Assembly (NCBI RefSeq): GCF_000306785.1
Contig: NC_017955.1
Location: forward strand, 1,550,001-1,614,000
Origin: Modestobacter italicus
GTDB lineage: Bacteria > Actinomycetota > Actinomycetes > Mycobacteriales > Geodermatophilaceae
Direction of reading: 5' to 3'
Length of the DNA: 64,000 nucleotides
Below are positions 18,989 through 28,087 of this stretch, in pieces (the first letter of the stretch is position 1; each line of letters opens with the position of its first letter). The notes beneath the pieces were generated by a model. The model was given only the letters and a program-made list of their open reading frames with translations. It was not told where the DNA came from and ran no database searches. The position numbers were made by a program, and so were the translations under genes.

Positions 18989-20221
18989 TTGGCGACCCTG
19001 CACAACCGCGCCTCCCGCACGCCTCTCGTCCGTCGCTCGGCACACGCCCGGCTCGACCGTGGCTGGGGCCGGCAATGGCGTCATCTCATGATCCCCACCG
19101 TGGCCATCGCGGGGCTCCTCGTCGGTGGCGGGGCACCGTCAGCGCTCGCGGCGCCGAACGTCGCCGGCCAGGACCAGCCCGGCCGTGACGCTCTCACTGC
19201 GGAGATCGAGCGGATCAACCAGCGCCTGGCGACGACCGAGGAGGAGTTGCAGCGAGCGACGGTCGAGGCCGAGGCCACCGCGGACGCGTCCCGAGCCGCG
19301 CAGGCCGAGCTCGCGGCGGCGGAGTCGGCCGCGGCGGCGGCCACCGCCGAGCTCGAGGCCGCGCAGGCCGCCGCCTCGCAGGCCCAGGACGACGTCGCCA
19401 CTCTCGGACGGGAGGCGTTCATGGGATCCGCGCCCCTGGGAGAAACTGTCGTGCTGCTCGACGCTGCCGGTCCGGAGGAGGTGCTGCAGCGCGCCGCCAC
19501 CATGGACCTGTTGGGCGAGGACCGTGCCGCGCGCCTGGAGGCATCCGAGGCCGTCCGGCAGCGGCAGGAGGACGCGGACCGGGCGGCACGGGACGCGGTC
19601 GCCGAGCGAGACGCGGCCGTACGGGCAGCGGCCGACGCCGACGCGGCCGCCCAGGCCCAGCTCGCGGCATCCCAGCAGGCCTACGACGCAGCCGCCGCGG
19701 AGAAGGCCGGTCTGGAGCAGCAGCTCAAGGACGCCGAGACCCGGCTGCTCGCCGCCCGAGGCGCTACCGATCCGAACGCCACCTGGGAACAGCAGCAGCG
19801 CACCCGGCTCGCCCAGGCCAGCGCCGGCGCGGGCGCGCTGGTGAACGGCCGGGTCACCTCCTGCTACGGCAGCCGCTGGGGTACCAACCACAACGGCATC
19901 GACATCGCCGCTCCCATCGGCACCCCCATCTTCGCCCCGGAGAGCGGGGTCGTCTTGCAGGCCGGCCCGGCCAACGGGTTCGGGCTGGCCGTCTATCTCC
20001 AGCACCCCGACGGCACCATCACCGTGTACGGCCACATCAACCAGTACTTCGTGACCGCCGGCCAGACGGTCACCGCCGGCCAGCAGATCGCCGAGGTGGG
20101 CAACAAGGGCCAAGTAACCGGCCCGCACCTGCACATCGAGACGCACACCGGCGGGCTGTACCAGAACCGGGTCGACCCCGCTCCCTGGCTCGCCGCGCGC
20201 GGCATCAGCCTCGGCTGCTGA
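18989..20221 (+). CDS. Secreted M23-family peptidoglycan endopeptidase (divergent paralogue)
   Basis: 410 residues from a TTG at 18989 after GGAGAG; an in-frame GTG at 18884 is an alternative without a ribosome site. The signal segment IPTVAIAGLLVGGGAPSALA follows a basic region. Residues about 50-280 form an Ala/Glu/Arg coiled coil. The M23 domain has NHNGID, VYGHIN and GPHLHIE and ends in LGC. It shares the layout of the 14-kb and 57-kb enzymes but is clearly diverged and lies on the other strand. Confidence 0.9.
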   Translation: MATLHNRASRTPLVRRSAHARLDRGWGRQWRHLMIPTVAIAGLLVGGGAPSALAAPNVAGQDQPGRDALTAEIERINQRLATTEEELQRATVEAEATADASRAAQAELAAAESAAAAATAELEAAQAAASQAQDDVATLGREAFMGSAPLGETVVLLDAAGPEEVLQRAATMDLLGEDRAARLEASEAVRQRQEDADRAARDAVAERDAAVRAAADADAAAQAQLAASQQAYDAAAAEKAGLEQQLKDAETRLLAARGATDPNATWEQQQRTRLAQASAGAGALVNGRVTSCYGSRWGTNHNGIDIAAPIGTPIFAPESGVVLQAGPANGFGLAVYLQHPDGTITVYGHINQYFVTAGQTVTAGQQIAEVGNKGQVTGPHLHIETHTGGLYQNRVDPAPWLAARGISLGC

Positions 20222-20306
20222 CCCGTGACTGGCGAGTGACCGTGTTCCGAAGTGCTCCACCCTGTACATGGCTATTGTCGCTCCGTCCCTCGCCGGGGGA
20301 GGTGTG

Positions 20307-20942
20307 ATGGGAGTGGTCGGACGGCAATTCGGCTCGCCCTCCGGGCTGCTCGGACGCCTGGCCGGGCGCTTCATGGCACGCAACAACGCGGCCTTCAACC
20401 GGCGACTCGTCGACGAGGTGGCGTCCTTGGTGCCGCCGGCCCGTGTTGTCGCCGAGCTCGGCTTCGGCCCCGGAGTGGGCCTGGCCGCGCTCCTGTCTGC
20501 GTTCCCCGACGCACTCGTCCTCGGTGCGGACCCGTCGCCGGCTCTGGCCGGTCAGGCAGCCGGCCGAAACCGCGCGGCGATCGAGGCCGGGCGGCTTCGC
20601 CTCGTACAGGGCGACGCGGTGGCGCTGAACGCGTACCGCCCGATCGACCTCGTCGTCGCCGTCCACGTCCTCTACTTCTGGTCAGACCCGGTCAAGGCAC
20701 TCGAGGCAATCAGGCATCTCCTGCGGCCCGGCGGTCACGTCGCGCTCGGGTACCACCTCGAGCGACACATGCCTGCAGTCGCCCGACGCGACTTCGTCGC
20801 GGAGGGGCACCGGCTGTACGAGGAGGATGAGGACGTCGCCGCGCTGCTGCCGCCGGCCGGGCTCAAGGCCGAGCATCACCGGGTGTTCGGTCCGGTCGAC
20901 GGTCCGCTGGGGAGGCTTCTCATCGCCTCATCGGTGTCATGA
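20307..20942 (+). CDS. Class I SAM-dependent methyltransferase
   Basis: 211 residues from ATG 20307 after GGGGGAGG. The SAM-binding motif I is VVAELGFGPGVGLAALL (about residues 46-62), the acidic motif follows in VLGADPSPALAG, and the post-motif HVLYFWSDPVKALEAIRHLLRPGG is typical of the UbiE/Methyltransf_11 group. Substrate unknown. It stands alone after the M23 gene. Confidence 0.88.
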   Translation: MGVVGRQFGSPSGLLGRLAGRFMARNNAAFNRRLVDEVASLVPPARVVAELGFGPGVGLAALLSAFPDALVLGADPSPALAGQAAGRNRAAIEAGRLRLVQGDAVALNAYRPIDLVVAVHVLYFWSDPVKALEAIRHLLRPGGHVALGYHLERHMPAVARRDFVAEGHRLYEEDEDVAALLPPAGLKAEHHRVFGPVDGPLGRLLIASSVS

Positions 20943-21186
20943 CGAGCAACGGTGACGTGGTGGCGGCGCTGCGGGCGGGACCACGCAGCCGGTCACCGTG
21001 GGCCCATCAGGCGCCGCCGGCAGGCTCAGTCTGGCTGTTGAGAGCGGCCGCGCCTGGGGTTGAACTGCCTCCTGGCTGGGTGTCGGCGTACCGCCCGGTG
21101 GCCACCAGTGGCCGCTCCGTCCCTCACTCGCGGCCCCCGCTGGTAGCGACCGCCTGATTCCGCGGAGGGCTGCGGGTTTGCTTCGA

Positions 21187-21945
21187 TCAGTTGTCGGGTC
21201 GCTCCGGCGGGAGAGTGGACAGGTCATCACCGAGACCGGCCCGCCTCGTCGCGGTGGATCTCCAGCCCATGTGCGGCGTGGCATGCGGCCAGTGCCGCCG
21301 CCACCAGAGCCAGGCCGCCAGCAGCGCGCAGGACGCCAGGACGGCGAGTGGCGCGACGCCGGCCAGTGACGTCCAGAAGCCGGTGCTCGTCACGGAGGTG
21401 CCGATGCCGACGTACAGGACCGACCACGGCACCAGCCCCAGCGCGGTTCCGAGCAGGTAGGGCAGCAGCCGGACGCTGCTGAGGCCGGCCGCGTAGCTGA
21501 CGACCATGAACGGCGCCACGGGCGCCATGCGCGCGGCAAGGACGGAGGCGAACCCCCGTGCGCCCACCCGGCGGTCGAGCGCGGCCAGCCGAGCACCGGC
21601 CAGGCGGGCCACGGCTTCCCGGCCGAGCCAGCGGCTCAGGGCGAAGCCGGCCAGTCCACCGAGCAGCCCGCCGCTCAGGGCCACCGCCAACCCTGCGGGG
21701 AAACCGACGACGGCACCCAGCAGCACGGAGATCGCCGATCGCGAGACGGGCGTCTGCAAGGCGAGGGAGACGCCCACGACAGCCACCAGCCAGCGCGCAG
21801 CACCTCCCTCGTCCAGCCAGGAACGCACCTCTGCGACGGTCGGCAGGTCGACCGACAGGGTCACTGCTGCGCCGGCGAGAAGGGCGAGGACGAAGGCACC
21901 GAGGCGCAGCCGCAGCCGCCGGGACAAACGGGGTTCTTGCGTCAT
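21187..21945 (-). CDS. TVP38/TMEM64 (DedA-like) membrane protein
   Basis: 252 residues from ATG 21945; a GTG-type start at 21978 would add 11. Six or so hydrophobic segments are visible. The SNARE-associated family signature is in the middle: ISVLLGAVVGFPAGLAVALSGG, then ALSRWLGREAVARL and VLAARMAPVAPFMVVSYAAGL. Members are thought to move or flip lipids or undecaprenyl phosphate. It ends near, and may be co-transcribed with, the upstream thioredoxin-Lnt operon on the same strand. Confidence 0.88.
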   Translation of the reverse strand: MTQEPRLSRRLRLRLGAFVLALLAGAAVTLSVDLPTVAEVRSWLDEGGAARWLVAVVGVSLALQTPVSRSAISVLLGAVVGFPAGLAVALSGGLLGGLAGFALSRWLGREAVARLAGARLAALDRRVGARGFASVLAARMAPVAPFMVVSYAAGLSSVRLLPYLLGTALGLVPWSVLYVGIGTSVTSTGFWTSLAGVAPLAVLASCALLAAWLWWRRHWPHATPHMGWRSTATRRAGLGDDLSTLPPERPDN

Positions 21946-22026
21946 CGCGAACCTGCGGGCGGTGACCCGACGGCCCAACCGTTGCGCCGCGCTGCCCGTC
22001 CACCGAGGCGTCGGAGCATCTGCGGA

Positions 22027-23592
22027 TCACGTCCCCACCGTGACACGCCGCAGCCGACGGCAACGCAGAGCAGTGGCGACCCGCGCCAACGGGGAGGCGA
22101 GGAGGGACAGCGCCGCGACCGCCAGCACGGGCCCGTCGCCGGTGCGGGAGTACACGGTCATGCCGGTGCGCAGCGGCACGGTCGCGGTGAGCACCTCCGC
22201 AGTGCTGAGCCCGGTCTGCTCGACGACGAGTCCGTCGGGCCGCACGATCGCCGTGTACCCGGTCGGCGCGGCCTGCAGGACGGCACGGTCGAACTCGAGG
22301 GCGCGCATCCGTGCGGCGGCGACCTCGGTCGCAGGAACCTCCTCGGTCGTGTACGAGGCGGCGTTCGTCGGCACGAGCAAGATCTGACCGCCGGCCTCGA
22401 CGGCGGCACGGATGCGGTCGGAGAAGAAGACCTCGTAGGAGATGACCACGCCCAGTGGACCGGCGGCGGTGCGCAGCAACCCCGGGCCGCGGCCCGGGGT
22501 CGCGTCCCGCGGCACCAGCGCCGTCATGTCCGACAGACTCTCGAGCAGCGCCCGGGCCGGGATGTACTCCCCGAAGGGCACGCGGTGGACCTTCTCGTAG
22601 CGGTCGACGATGCGCCCGGCCGGATCCCAGGCCACCGCCGCGTTGCGGAAGCGCTCGTCAAAGGACTCGCTCAGGCCGGCGACGACCGTGGCTCCGGTGC
22701 TCCGTGCCAGCTGAGCAACGCGCGCGGCCTCCGGCGTGTCGGCCACCGGGCCGGTGACACCGAGGCTGCTCTCGGGCCACAGCACCAGGTCGAGCCCAGG
22801 TGGCAGGTCCTCGCTGAGCAGGAACTGCCGCTCCGTGACGGCGTTGGCGTCACTGACCACGGCGGGGATGCCGCGCGGGCCACCGCCCTGGACCAGGGCC
22901 GCCCGTAGCGAGCCCGCCGAGGCGCCGTCCGGACCGGCCAAGAGGACCCCCACCGCGCTCGCCGCGACGAAGGCGGCGACGGTGAGGAGAGTGCGAACCC
23001 GCCGGCCGGCGGCGAGCACGGCGGTCGCCGCCGCTCCTGCACCGGTGGCCAGGCCGACGACGAGCAGCGAGCCGCCCAGAGGGGCGGCGACGACGAACGG
23101 CCCGTCGAGCTGCCCCAGCGCGATCCCGGGGATGGGGAAGCCGCCGAACGGGAACCGGGCGCGCACCGCCTCCAGGGCCACGAGCGCGGCCGGGACTGTC
23201 CACCACCGCGCGGGACGGGCGTCCACCAGCAGCATCGCCACGGCGAACAGCACCACCTCCAGCACGAGCAGGGCGGCAAACCCCGCCGGGTGGAAACCGG
23301 TCAGCCAGCTCAGCGTCGGCAGGAAGAAGGCCAGCCCGGTCATGGCCCCCAGGACCAGCCGCTGCCGCCAGGCCAGACCCAGCAGCGACCAGGTGAGGAC
23401 GGCAGCGCCGAGAGGCGCGAGGTACCAGGCCGTCCGGGGCGGCATGCTGCCGGCCAGGAGGACACCGGCCGCGATGCCCGCGAGCAGCCGCGTCCAGCTC
23501 GGCAGCCACCCTGCCTTCGCACGGCGCCGGTTCTCCGGGACAGAGACACTCGGCTCCACGACGGGCGCCGACGGACCGCCGGCGGCGGTCAC
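22027..23592 (-). CDS. Apolipoprotein N-acyltransferase-like protein with Ser at the usual Cys position
   Basis: 521 residues; the GTG overlaps the thioredoxin stop (GTGA). About six N-terminal membrane helices (residues 30-230) precede a nitrilase-type domain. The triad positions can be read: Glu in VVAGLSESFD, Lys in RYEKVHRVPFGEYIP, but where Lnt has its nucleophilic Cys the protein reads VVISYEVFFSD, with Ser. Lnt adds the third acyl chain to lipoproteins. Without the Cys this copy may have altered chemistry. The neighbouring Lgt-like gene across the divergent promoter fits a lipoprotein-processing theme. Confidence 0.82.
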   Translation of the reverse strand: MTAAGGPSAPVVEPSVSVPENRRRAKAGWLPSWTRLLAGIAAGVLLAGSMPPRTAWYLAPLGAAVLTWSLLGLAWRQRLVLGAMTGLAFFLPTLSWLTGFHPAGFAALLVLEVVLFAVAMLLVDARPARWWTVPAALVALEAVRARFPFGGFPIPGIALGQLDGPFVVAAPLGGSLLVVGLATGAGAAATAVLAAGRRVRTLLTVAAFVAASAVGVLLAGPDGASAGSLRAALVQGGGPRGIPAVVSDANAVTERQFLLSEDLPPGLDLVLWPESSLGVTGPVADTPEAARVAQLARSTGATVVAGLSESFDERFRNAAVAWDPAGRIVDRYEKVHRVPFGEYIPARALLESLSDMTALVPRDATPGRGPGLLRTAAGPLGVVISYEVFFSDRIRAAVEAGGQILLVPTNAASYTTEEVPATEVAAARMRALEFDRAVLQAAPTGYTAIVRPDGLVVEQTGLSTAEVLTATVPLRTGMTVYSRTGDGPVLAVAALSLLASPLARVATALRCRRLRRVTVGT

Positions 23593-24185
23593 GGCGGAGT
23601 CGAGGCGGAGTCGGCCACGAGCAGGGAGACCATCTCGTCGAAGCGCTCGGCCGAAGCCTGACCGATCTGCCGGTCGAGAATCCTCCCGTCGGCCGCGACG
23701 GCCAGGGTCACCGGCAGGCCTGGAGCGGCCAGATCGGTCAGGAGCTCCTTGTCCCGGTCGACGACATGCGCGTAGGTCACGTCCAGATCGGCGAGGACCG
23801 CGGCCGCGGCCGAGGGCGTGTCCTCCGTGTTGACACCGAGAAGACCGATGCGATCGCCGTCGCGTTCGTACGCCTTCTGCAACAGGGGCATCTCCTCCCG
23901 GCAGGGCGCGCACCAGCTGGCCCACAGGTTGACCAGGACCGGCCGGTCGCCGAGGTCGTCGAGTGCGACGTCCTCACCGGGCACCAGGCACGGCAACGTC
24001 AGGACGGGCAGCGTGTCGCCAGTACGGACCCTCTGACCGTCGGCGGCGAAGGGCTCGCAGGTCGCCACATCGCCAGGAACGGCGGCCGCGGTCGGCTCGG
24101 CGTCGTCCGCCGAGGGCGCGGCGCCGCAGCCGCTCAGCGCCAGCACGGTCACCAGCGCGGCGGCCGTGCCCCTGGACGATGTCAT
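23589..24185 (-). CDS. TlpA/ResA-type thioredoxin lipoprotein
   Basis: 198 residues, ATG after GGGAGG. Lipobox Cys at residue 20 (ALSGC) anchors it outside the membrane. The thioredoxin fold carries WCAPC (Cys92 and Cys95), and LPVTLAVAADG contains the expected cis-Pro region. Such proteins reduce apocytochrome c or other exported thiols. It is the first gene of an operon with the Lnt-like gene, and a TACTAT-N5-ATAGTA palindrome lies about 150 bases upstream, shared with the divergent Lgt-like gene. The ccm-type thioredoxin at 32350 is a separate protein. Confidence 0.93.
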   Translation of the reverse strand: MTSSRGTAAALVTVLALSGCGAAPSADDAEPTAAAVPGDVATCEPFAADGQRVRTGDTLPVLTLPCLVPGEDVALDDLGDRPVLVNLWASWCAPCREEMPLLQKAYERDGDRIGLLGVNTEDTPSAAAAVLADLDVTYAHVVDRDKELLTDLAAPGLPVTLAVAADGRILDRQIGQASAERFDEMVSLLVADSASTPP

Positions 24186-24331
24186 CCGGCCTCCCAGAAC
24201 TGATGTCGTCGCCTACCGGTCGATCTCGTGACCCTGGCCAGCCTACGGAGGCGGTCGGGTGCTCCCCGGTAGGTGCGCCGTCGGGCGCTGGCCATGCGGG
24301 CGCGTTGCACGAGAACAACTATGGCGTCTCG

Positions 24332-24348
24332 TACTATGTCCCATAGTA
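24332..24348. promoter_or_regulatory. BlaI-type operator between the ResA/Lnt and Lgt-like genes
   Basis: TACTAT-N5-ATAGTA, a perfect dyad that differs from the other sites only by a symmetrical C/G to T/A change. It lies between divergent starts at 24185 and 24414 and could control both. Confidence 0.6.
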
Positions 24349-24403
24349 AGAAGGGATCCCGGCTGCGGGAACGGTCCCTTCAGCCGTTCCTGCCGATCAC
24401 GAG

Positions 24404-25960
24404 GTGACACCGGATGTCGGGGAAGTCGTCGCGCAACAAGAAGGGCACCCCACCCCGGAGGGGGGTGCCGTCGGGGAAGGGTGCCGCGGCGGCCGGGGCC
24501 GGACGGCCGGCACCCGGGAGGCAGGCCGCACCCGGGCCGGTGACGGGCGGAGATGCCGGAACTCGGGCGGCCGCAGACGTTGCGTCTCCGCTGAAGGCGT
24601 TCCGGCCGCCGACACTGGAGCCGCCGTCCCGGGTCTTCTCTCCGCCTCGGACGGCGACGGCGTCCCCCGGGTGCAGCCGGGCACCGGGCGGCCGGTCGCC
24701 CCCCGGTCCGCTGCCGCACCGGTCGCCAAGGCGCCCGCTGCGCCGGCCCCAGACGTGCCGCCGGTCATCGCTCCCGCCGGAGAGCCGGCATCGGGCGGTG
24801 GGACGGCCGTCGCGACGGCGCCGTCCCTCGCTCCGGCGCGTGCGCCGTTCCTGGCCGGGGACATGCCCGACCGTCCCACGCAGGTGATGTCCTGGAACTG
24901 CTCCCAGCTCGAGGGCATGGAGCCCCAGGGGCTGGGGCTGACGTACTGGTTCGACGCCGCACCCACCGGGGACCCGTATCCGGTCAGCATCCGGTTCACG
25001 GGCCGCCGCGTCACGGGGGACGAGCCGGCGGGTCCGCGCGACACGTTCGAGACCGTTCGCACCCTCGAACGGGTCCTACCCAGGAGCGGCCGGATCGCGC
25101 TCACCACCCGGGTTCGCGGTGTTCCGCCGGGGACGTGGGAGGTCACGGCCACCCCCGTCCTACCCATGGCCCCTGACGGCTCACCGAGGCAGCAGCGGCC
25201 CCCGATCCCGATGCCGCGCGGGTCGGCGACCGGGACGAGCGCATTCCTGCCGGTGGTGAACGTCCGCGCTCCCGGTGTCCGGATCGGAGCCTGGCCCGCT
25301 CTCGTGGGCCTCGGCTTCCTGGCCGCCTTGTTCCTGCAGTGGGTCCTGGGCGTGCAGCGGGACCTCCCCGTCGGCCGGATCCTGCTCGTGTCCCTGCTGG
25401 CGGGTCTCGTCGGGCTGGTGGGGGCGAAGGTGTACTACCTGCTGACCCACCGTGGCGAGAAGACCAGCGCCTTGACCGCCGGGATGTCGGTGCAGGGATT
25501 CGTCATCGCCGCCATCTCCGTCCTCGTGCTGGCCGGATGGGTGGCGGGCATCCCGGTGCGTGCCATGCTCGACGTCGCCGCACCGGGTCTCCTGCTCGGG
25601 ATGACCATCGGCCGGCTGGGCTGCTTCTTCGGCGGCTGCTGCGTCGGACTGCCGACCGTGTCGCGGTGGGGAATCTGGTCCTCCGACCGGGGGGTCGGCG
25701 TACGCCGGATCCCGGTGCAGCTGTTCGAGTCGGCCATGGCGGGCACCGTCGCCACCCTGACCCTGCTCGCCGTGCTCCTGCTGACCCCGGCCGTCGACGG
25801 CCTGCTCTTCCTCGCCGGGCTCTCGGCCTACACACTCGGCCGCCAGGTGCTGTTCCCGCTCCGCGGTATCCCGCGGAAGACGGCGAACGGCCGGGTCATC
25901 ACCATGGTGGTCAGCGGGCTGGTGCTGGTGGCGTCGGTCGTCGCCCCGCTGATCGGTTGA
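24404..25960 (+). CDS. Prolipoprotein diacylglyceryl transferase-like membrane protein with extracytoplasmic domain; probable frameshift near the N-terminus
   Basis: The frame ending at 25960 is open from 24404. Residues about 155-290 (from RPTQVMSWNCSQLEG) look like a beta-rich Ig/FN3-like domain. The C-terminal about 230 residues are an Lgt-like membrane domain with GRLGCFFGGCCVG and RIPVQLFES, corresponding to Lgt's GRIGN and (H)PTQLYE regions. However, the best start, ATG 24414 after GAGG, opens a different frame (MSGKSSRNKKGTPPRR) with good codon bias until about 24640. The two frames must be joined by a one-base shift, so this is a sequencing error or a real lesion. Location: membrane; substrate not proven to be a lipoprotein. 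Confidence 0.72.
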   Translation: MTPDVGEVVAQQEGHPTPEGGAVGEGCRGGRGRTAGTREAGRTRAGDGRRCRNSGGRRRCVSAEGVPAADTGAAVPGLLSASDGDGVPRVQPGTGRPVAPRSAAAPVAKAPAAPAPDVPPVIAPAGEPASGGGTAVATAPSLAPARAPFLAGDMPDRPTQVMSWNCSQLEGMEPQGLGLTYWFDAAPTGDPYPVSIRFTGRRVTGDEPAGPRDTFETVRTLERVLPRSGRIALTTRVRGVPPGTWEVTATPVLPMAPDGSPRQQRPPIPMPRGSATGTSAFLPVVNVRAPGVRIGAWPALVGLGFLAALFLQWVLGVQRDLPVGRILLVSLLAGLVGLVGAKVYYLLTHRGEKTSALTAGMSVQGFVIAAISVLVLAGWVAGIPVRAMLDVAAPGLLLGMTIGRLGCFFGGCCVGLPTVSRWGIWSSDRGVGVRRIPVQLFESAMAGTVATLTLLAVLLLTPAVDGLLFLAGLSAYTLGRQVLFPLRGIPRKTANGRVITMVVSGLVLVASVVAPLIG

Positions 25961-25973
25961 CGCGAGCATGGGC

Positions 25974-26429
25974 TCAGCCGGCGGCCAGGAGCAGCTCCCG
26001 GCCGTCGGCCGCCCGGGCGTCCATCCCACCGCGCAGCTCGACGACGTCGGTGTAGCCGAGGTCCCGCAGGGCGTCGACCGCCTGCGCGCTCATGCGACCG
26101 CTCTTGCAGTACACCGCCACGGGGGTGCCCAGGTCCTGCGGCAGATCCGTGGATCGGCCACGGACCTCGTCGAAGGGGATGGCGGCGTCCGTGCCCGGGA
26201 TCGAGCCCTCGTCCGGCACGTGCACGTTGATGACCAGCACGTCGTCATCGGCGAGAATGGTGGCGAACGCCGCCGGCGGCAGAGATGTGACCGTCGCGGC
26301 GTCCGCCGCTGCAGCAGTGTCGGATCGGGCGGTCGAGGTGCCCGGCTCGGCCCCGGCACAGGCCGCGGTCGCCGGGCCGATTGCCACGACCGTCACGGAG
26401 AACGGGCGGCGGCTGGTCCTGCGGGACAC
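25974..26429 (-). CDS. Exported rhodanese-like lipoprotein
   Basis: 151 residues from GTG 26429. A short signal sequence ends ATAAC, a likely lipobox. The rhodanese domain runs from about residue 50 and has the active-site loop YCKSGRMSA with catalytic Cys, preceded by INVHVPDEGSIPGTDAAIP. Single-domain rhodaneses transfer sulfane sulfur or act as redox partners. It is convergent with the Lgt-like gene and divergent from the DUF2933 gene. Confidence 0.85.
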   Translation of the reverse strand: MSRRTSRRPFSVTVVAIGPATAACAGAEPGTSTARSDTAAAADAATVTSLPPAAFATILADDDVLVINVHVPDEGSIPGTDAAIPFDEVRGRSTDLPQDLGTPVAVYCKSGRMSAQAVDALRDLGYTDVVELRGGMDARAADGRELLLAAG

Positions 26430-26541
26430 GCCCCGAAGGTCCGTCGTGGAAGGTGGGGCAGCCGCCTTCACACGTTCTTCACCGCTGGCATGCAGAGTGG
26501 ACGTCGACGGACCCCTAGGAAATCCTCGTACGGGAGGCGTG

Positions 26542-26862
26542 ATGCTCCGGTCGTTGCGGTGCTGTCTGAACGGCAAGGTCGTCGGCGCGCTGATCGCCGT
26601 GGGCCTGCTCCTGTGGCTGCTTGCACCGGTGTCTGGCACCGCGGCCCTGCCGCTGCTCCTCACGCTGATCTGCCCGCTGTCCATGGGCCTCATGATGTGG
26701 CAGATGCGCAGGCCGGGCGCCGGCGCCGTTCCGGAGGCAGGCAGCTCGGCAGTGACGACCTCCGGCGACGAGGGCGCGGAGGTGGCGGCGTTGCGCGAGG
26801 AGCTGGCCATGGAACGCGCGCGCCGGCAGCTGGCCGAGCGGAACGACCAACCGCGGGACTGA
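26542..26862 (+). CDS. DUF2933-type small membrane protein
   Basis: 106 residues, ATG after GGGAGGCG. A basic start (LRSLRCCLNGKVVG) is followed by two hydrophobic helices (about 14-31 and 36-52) with the family-like LLTLICPLSMGLMMW, then a charged coiled tail (EVAALREELAMERARRQLAE). DUF2933 proteins occur in copper and heavy-metal gene clusters, in line with the following genes. Function unknown. Confidence 0.7.
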   Translation: MLRSLRCCLNGKVVGALIAVGLLLWLLAPVSGTAALPLLLTLICPLSMGLMMWQMRRPGAGAVPEAGSSAVTTSGDEGAEVAALREELAMERARRQLAERNDQPRD

Positions 26863-27047
26863 ACGCGCGCGAGCTGTCCGGCCGGAAGGACCTGGCCGGC
26901 TCGCCTCGGCACTGAGCCGCGACCGGCCGGCCCCCGCGGATCGCACCGGTTCTGCGTCGGCATCGCACAGGAACTTCATCCGGTGCGGGCACCGTCGGTT
27001 CGACACCCGGAGAGTCCTCCGAGGGGCTGAGACGAAGGAGAACGACT

Positions 27048-27338
27048 GTGCGCAAGCGAACGATCATGGCCGTCGCCGCCGGAGTGGTGGCCGGCGCGAC
27101 CGTCGTGGGCGTCCCGACACTCGCCTACGCCGGCGACGACTCCGGCGGTGGCATGAGCGGGTCGGACATGGGGTCGATGATGGAGGACCCCGCATTCCTC
27201 GAGCAGGCGAAGACCTTCATGTCCGAGATGATGTCCGACCCGACTCTCCGGGAGCAGATGCGGTCGATGATGGACGGCATGGGAGACATGTCCGGCATGG
27301 GGGGCATGGCCGGGGAGGACGACCCTGGGAACCCCTGA
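27048..27338 (+). CDS. Small secreted Met-rich protein (possible copper binder)
   Basis: 96 residues from a GTG after GAAGGAG. A signal peptide ends at LAYA (about residue 28). The mature part is short and very Met-rich (GGGMSGSDMGSMMEDP, MSEMMSDP, MRSMMDGMGDMSGMGGM), with no Cys or His. Met-rich motifs of this type bind Cu(I) in periplasmic copper proteins. It directly precedes a response regulator and kinase and may be part of the same stress response. Confidence 0.75.
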   Translation: MRKRTIMAVAAGVVAGATVVGVPTLAYAGDDSGGGMSGSDMGSMMEDPAFLEQAKTFMSEMMSDPTLREQMRSMMDGMGDMSGMGGMAGEDDPGNP

Positions 27339-27394
27339 GCAGGGCAGCGCTGTCGCCCCGCCGTCCGCGAGGCGACCGAGATGAGCACGGACGC

Positions 27395-28087
27395 ATGGTG
27401 ACGGTTCTGGTGGTGGACGACGAGGCCAAGATCCGTGAGCTCGTGGGTGCGTATCTGAAGCGTGATGGGCACAGCGTCCTCCTCGCGCAGACCGGGCTGG
27501 AGGCCCTGGACATGGCGGAACGCTTGGCCCCGGATCTGCTCGTGCTGGACCTCGGTCTGCCCGACATCCCCGGTGAGGACCTGCTCCGCCTGCTCCGCCG
27601 GTCCAGCGACGTCCCCGTGATCATGCTGACCGCCCGGGCCGGCGAGGGGGACCGCGTGGCGGGCCTGCGGCTGGGGGCCGACGACTACGTGACCAAGCCG
27701 TTCAGCCCGCGCGAGCTGATGGCGCGGGTCGAGGCGGTGCTGCGCCGTGCCGGCGGAAGCACCGCAGGCCGGAATCCCACCTACGGCAACGGCCGACTGG
27801 CCGTGGACGGCGAGCGCCGCGAGGTGTCGCTGGACGGCGTGCCGGTGGCCCTCACCCGCACCGAGTTCGACCTGCTGGCGACGCTGGTGTCCCGTCCCGG
27901 CCGGGCGTGGAGCCGCTACGAGCTGGTCAGCCGGGTGCAGGGCCACGGCTACGAGGGGTACGAGCGAACGGTCGACGCGCACGTGAAGAACCTGCGGCGC
28001 AAGCTGCGGGACGACCCGCGCACGCCGGTCTTCGTCCTCACCGTGCCGGGCATCGGCTACAAGTTCGGTCCGTCCGCCGATGACTAG
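27395..28087 (+). CDS. OmpR/PhoB-family response regulator
   Basis: 230 residues from ATG 27395. The receiver domain has the acidic pair in VVDDE, phosphoacceptor Asp52 in LVLDLGLPD, and switch Thr/Lys in MLTAR and TKPFSPREL. The C-terminal winged helix ends KNLRRKLRDDPRTPVFVLTVPGIGYKF. Its gene overlaps the kinase gene by 8 bases. Being within copper genes, it may be a CusR/CopR-like copper regulator, but the signal is not shown by the sequence. Confidence 0.95.
   Translation: MVTVLVVDDEAKIRELVGAYLKRDGHSVLLAQTGLEALDMAERLAPDLLVLDLGLPDIPGEDLLRLLRRSSDVPVIMLTARAGEGDRVAGLRLGADDYVTKPFSPRELMARVEAVLRRAGGSTAGRNPTYGNGRLAVDGERREVSLDGVPVALTRTEFDLLATLVSRPGRAWSRYELVSRVQGHGYEGYERTVDAHVKNLRRKLRDDPRTPVFVLTVPGIGYKFGPSADD

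Noticed and set aside
24404..24640. Start at GTG 24404 as the true N-terminus of the Lgt-like protein
   Set aside because: It has no ribosome site and poor codon bias here, whereas the ATG at 24414 in another frame has both; I therefore report a probable frameshift.
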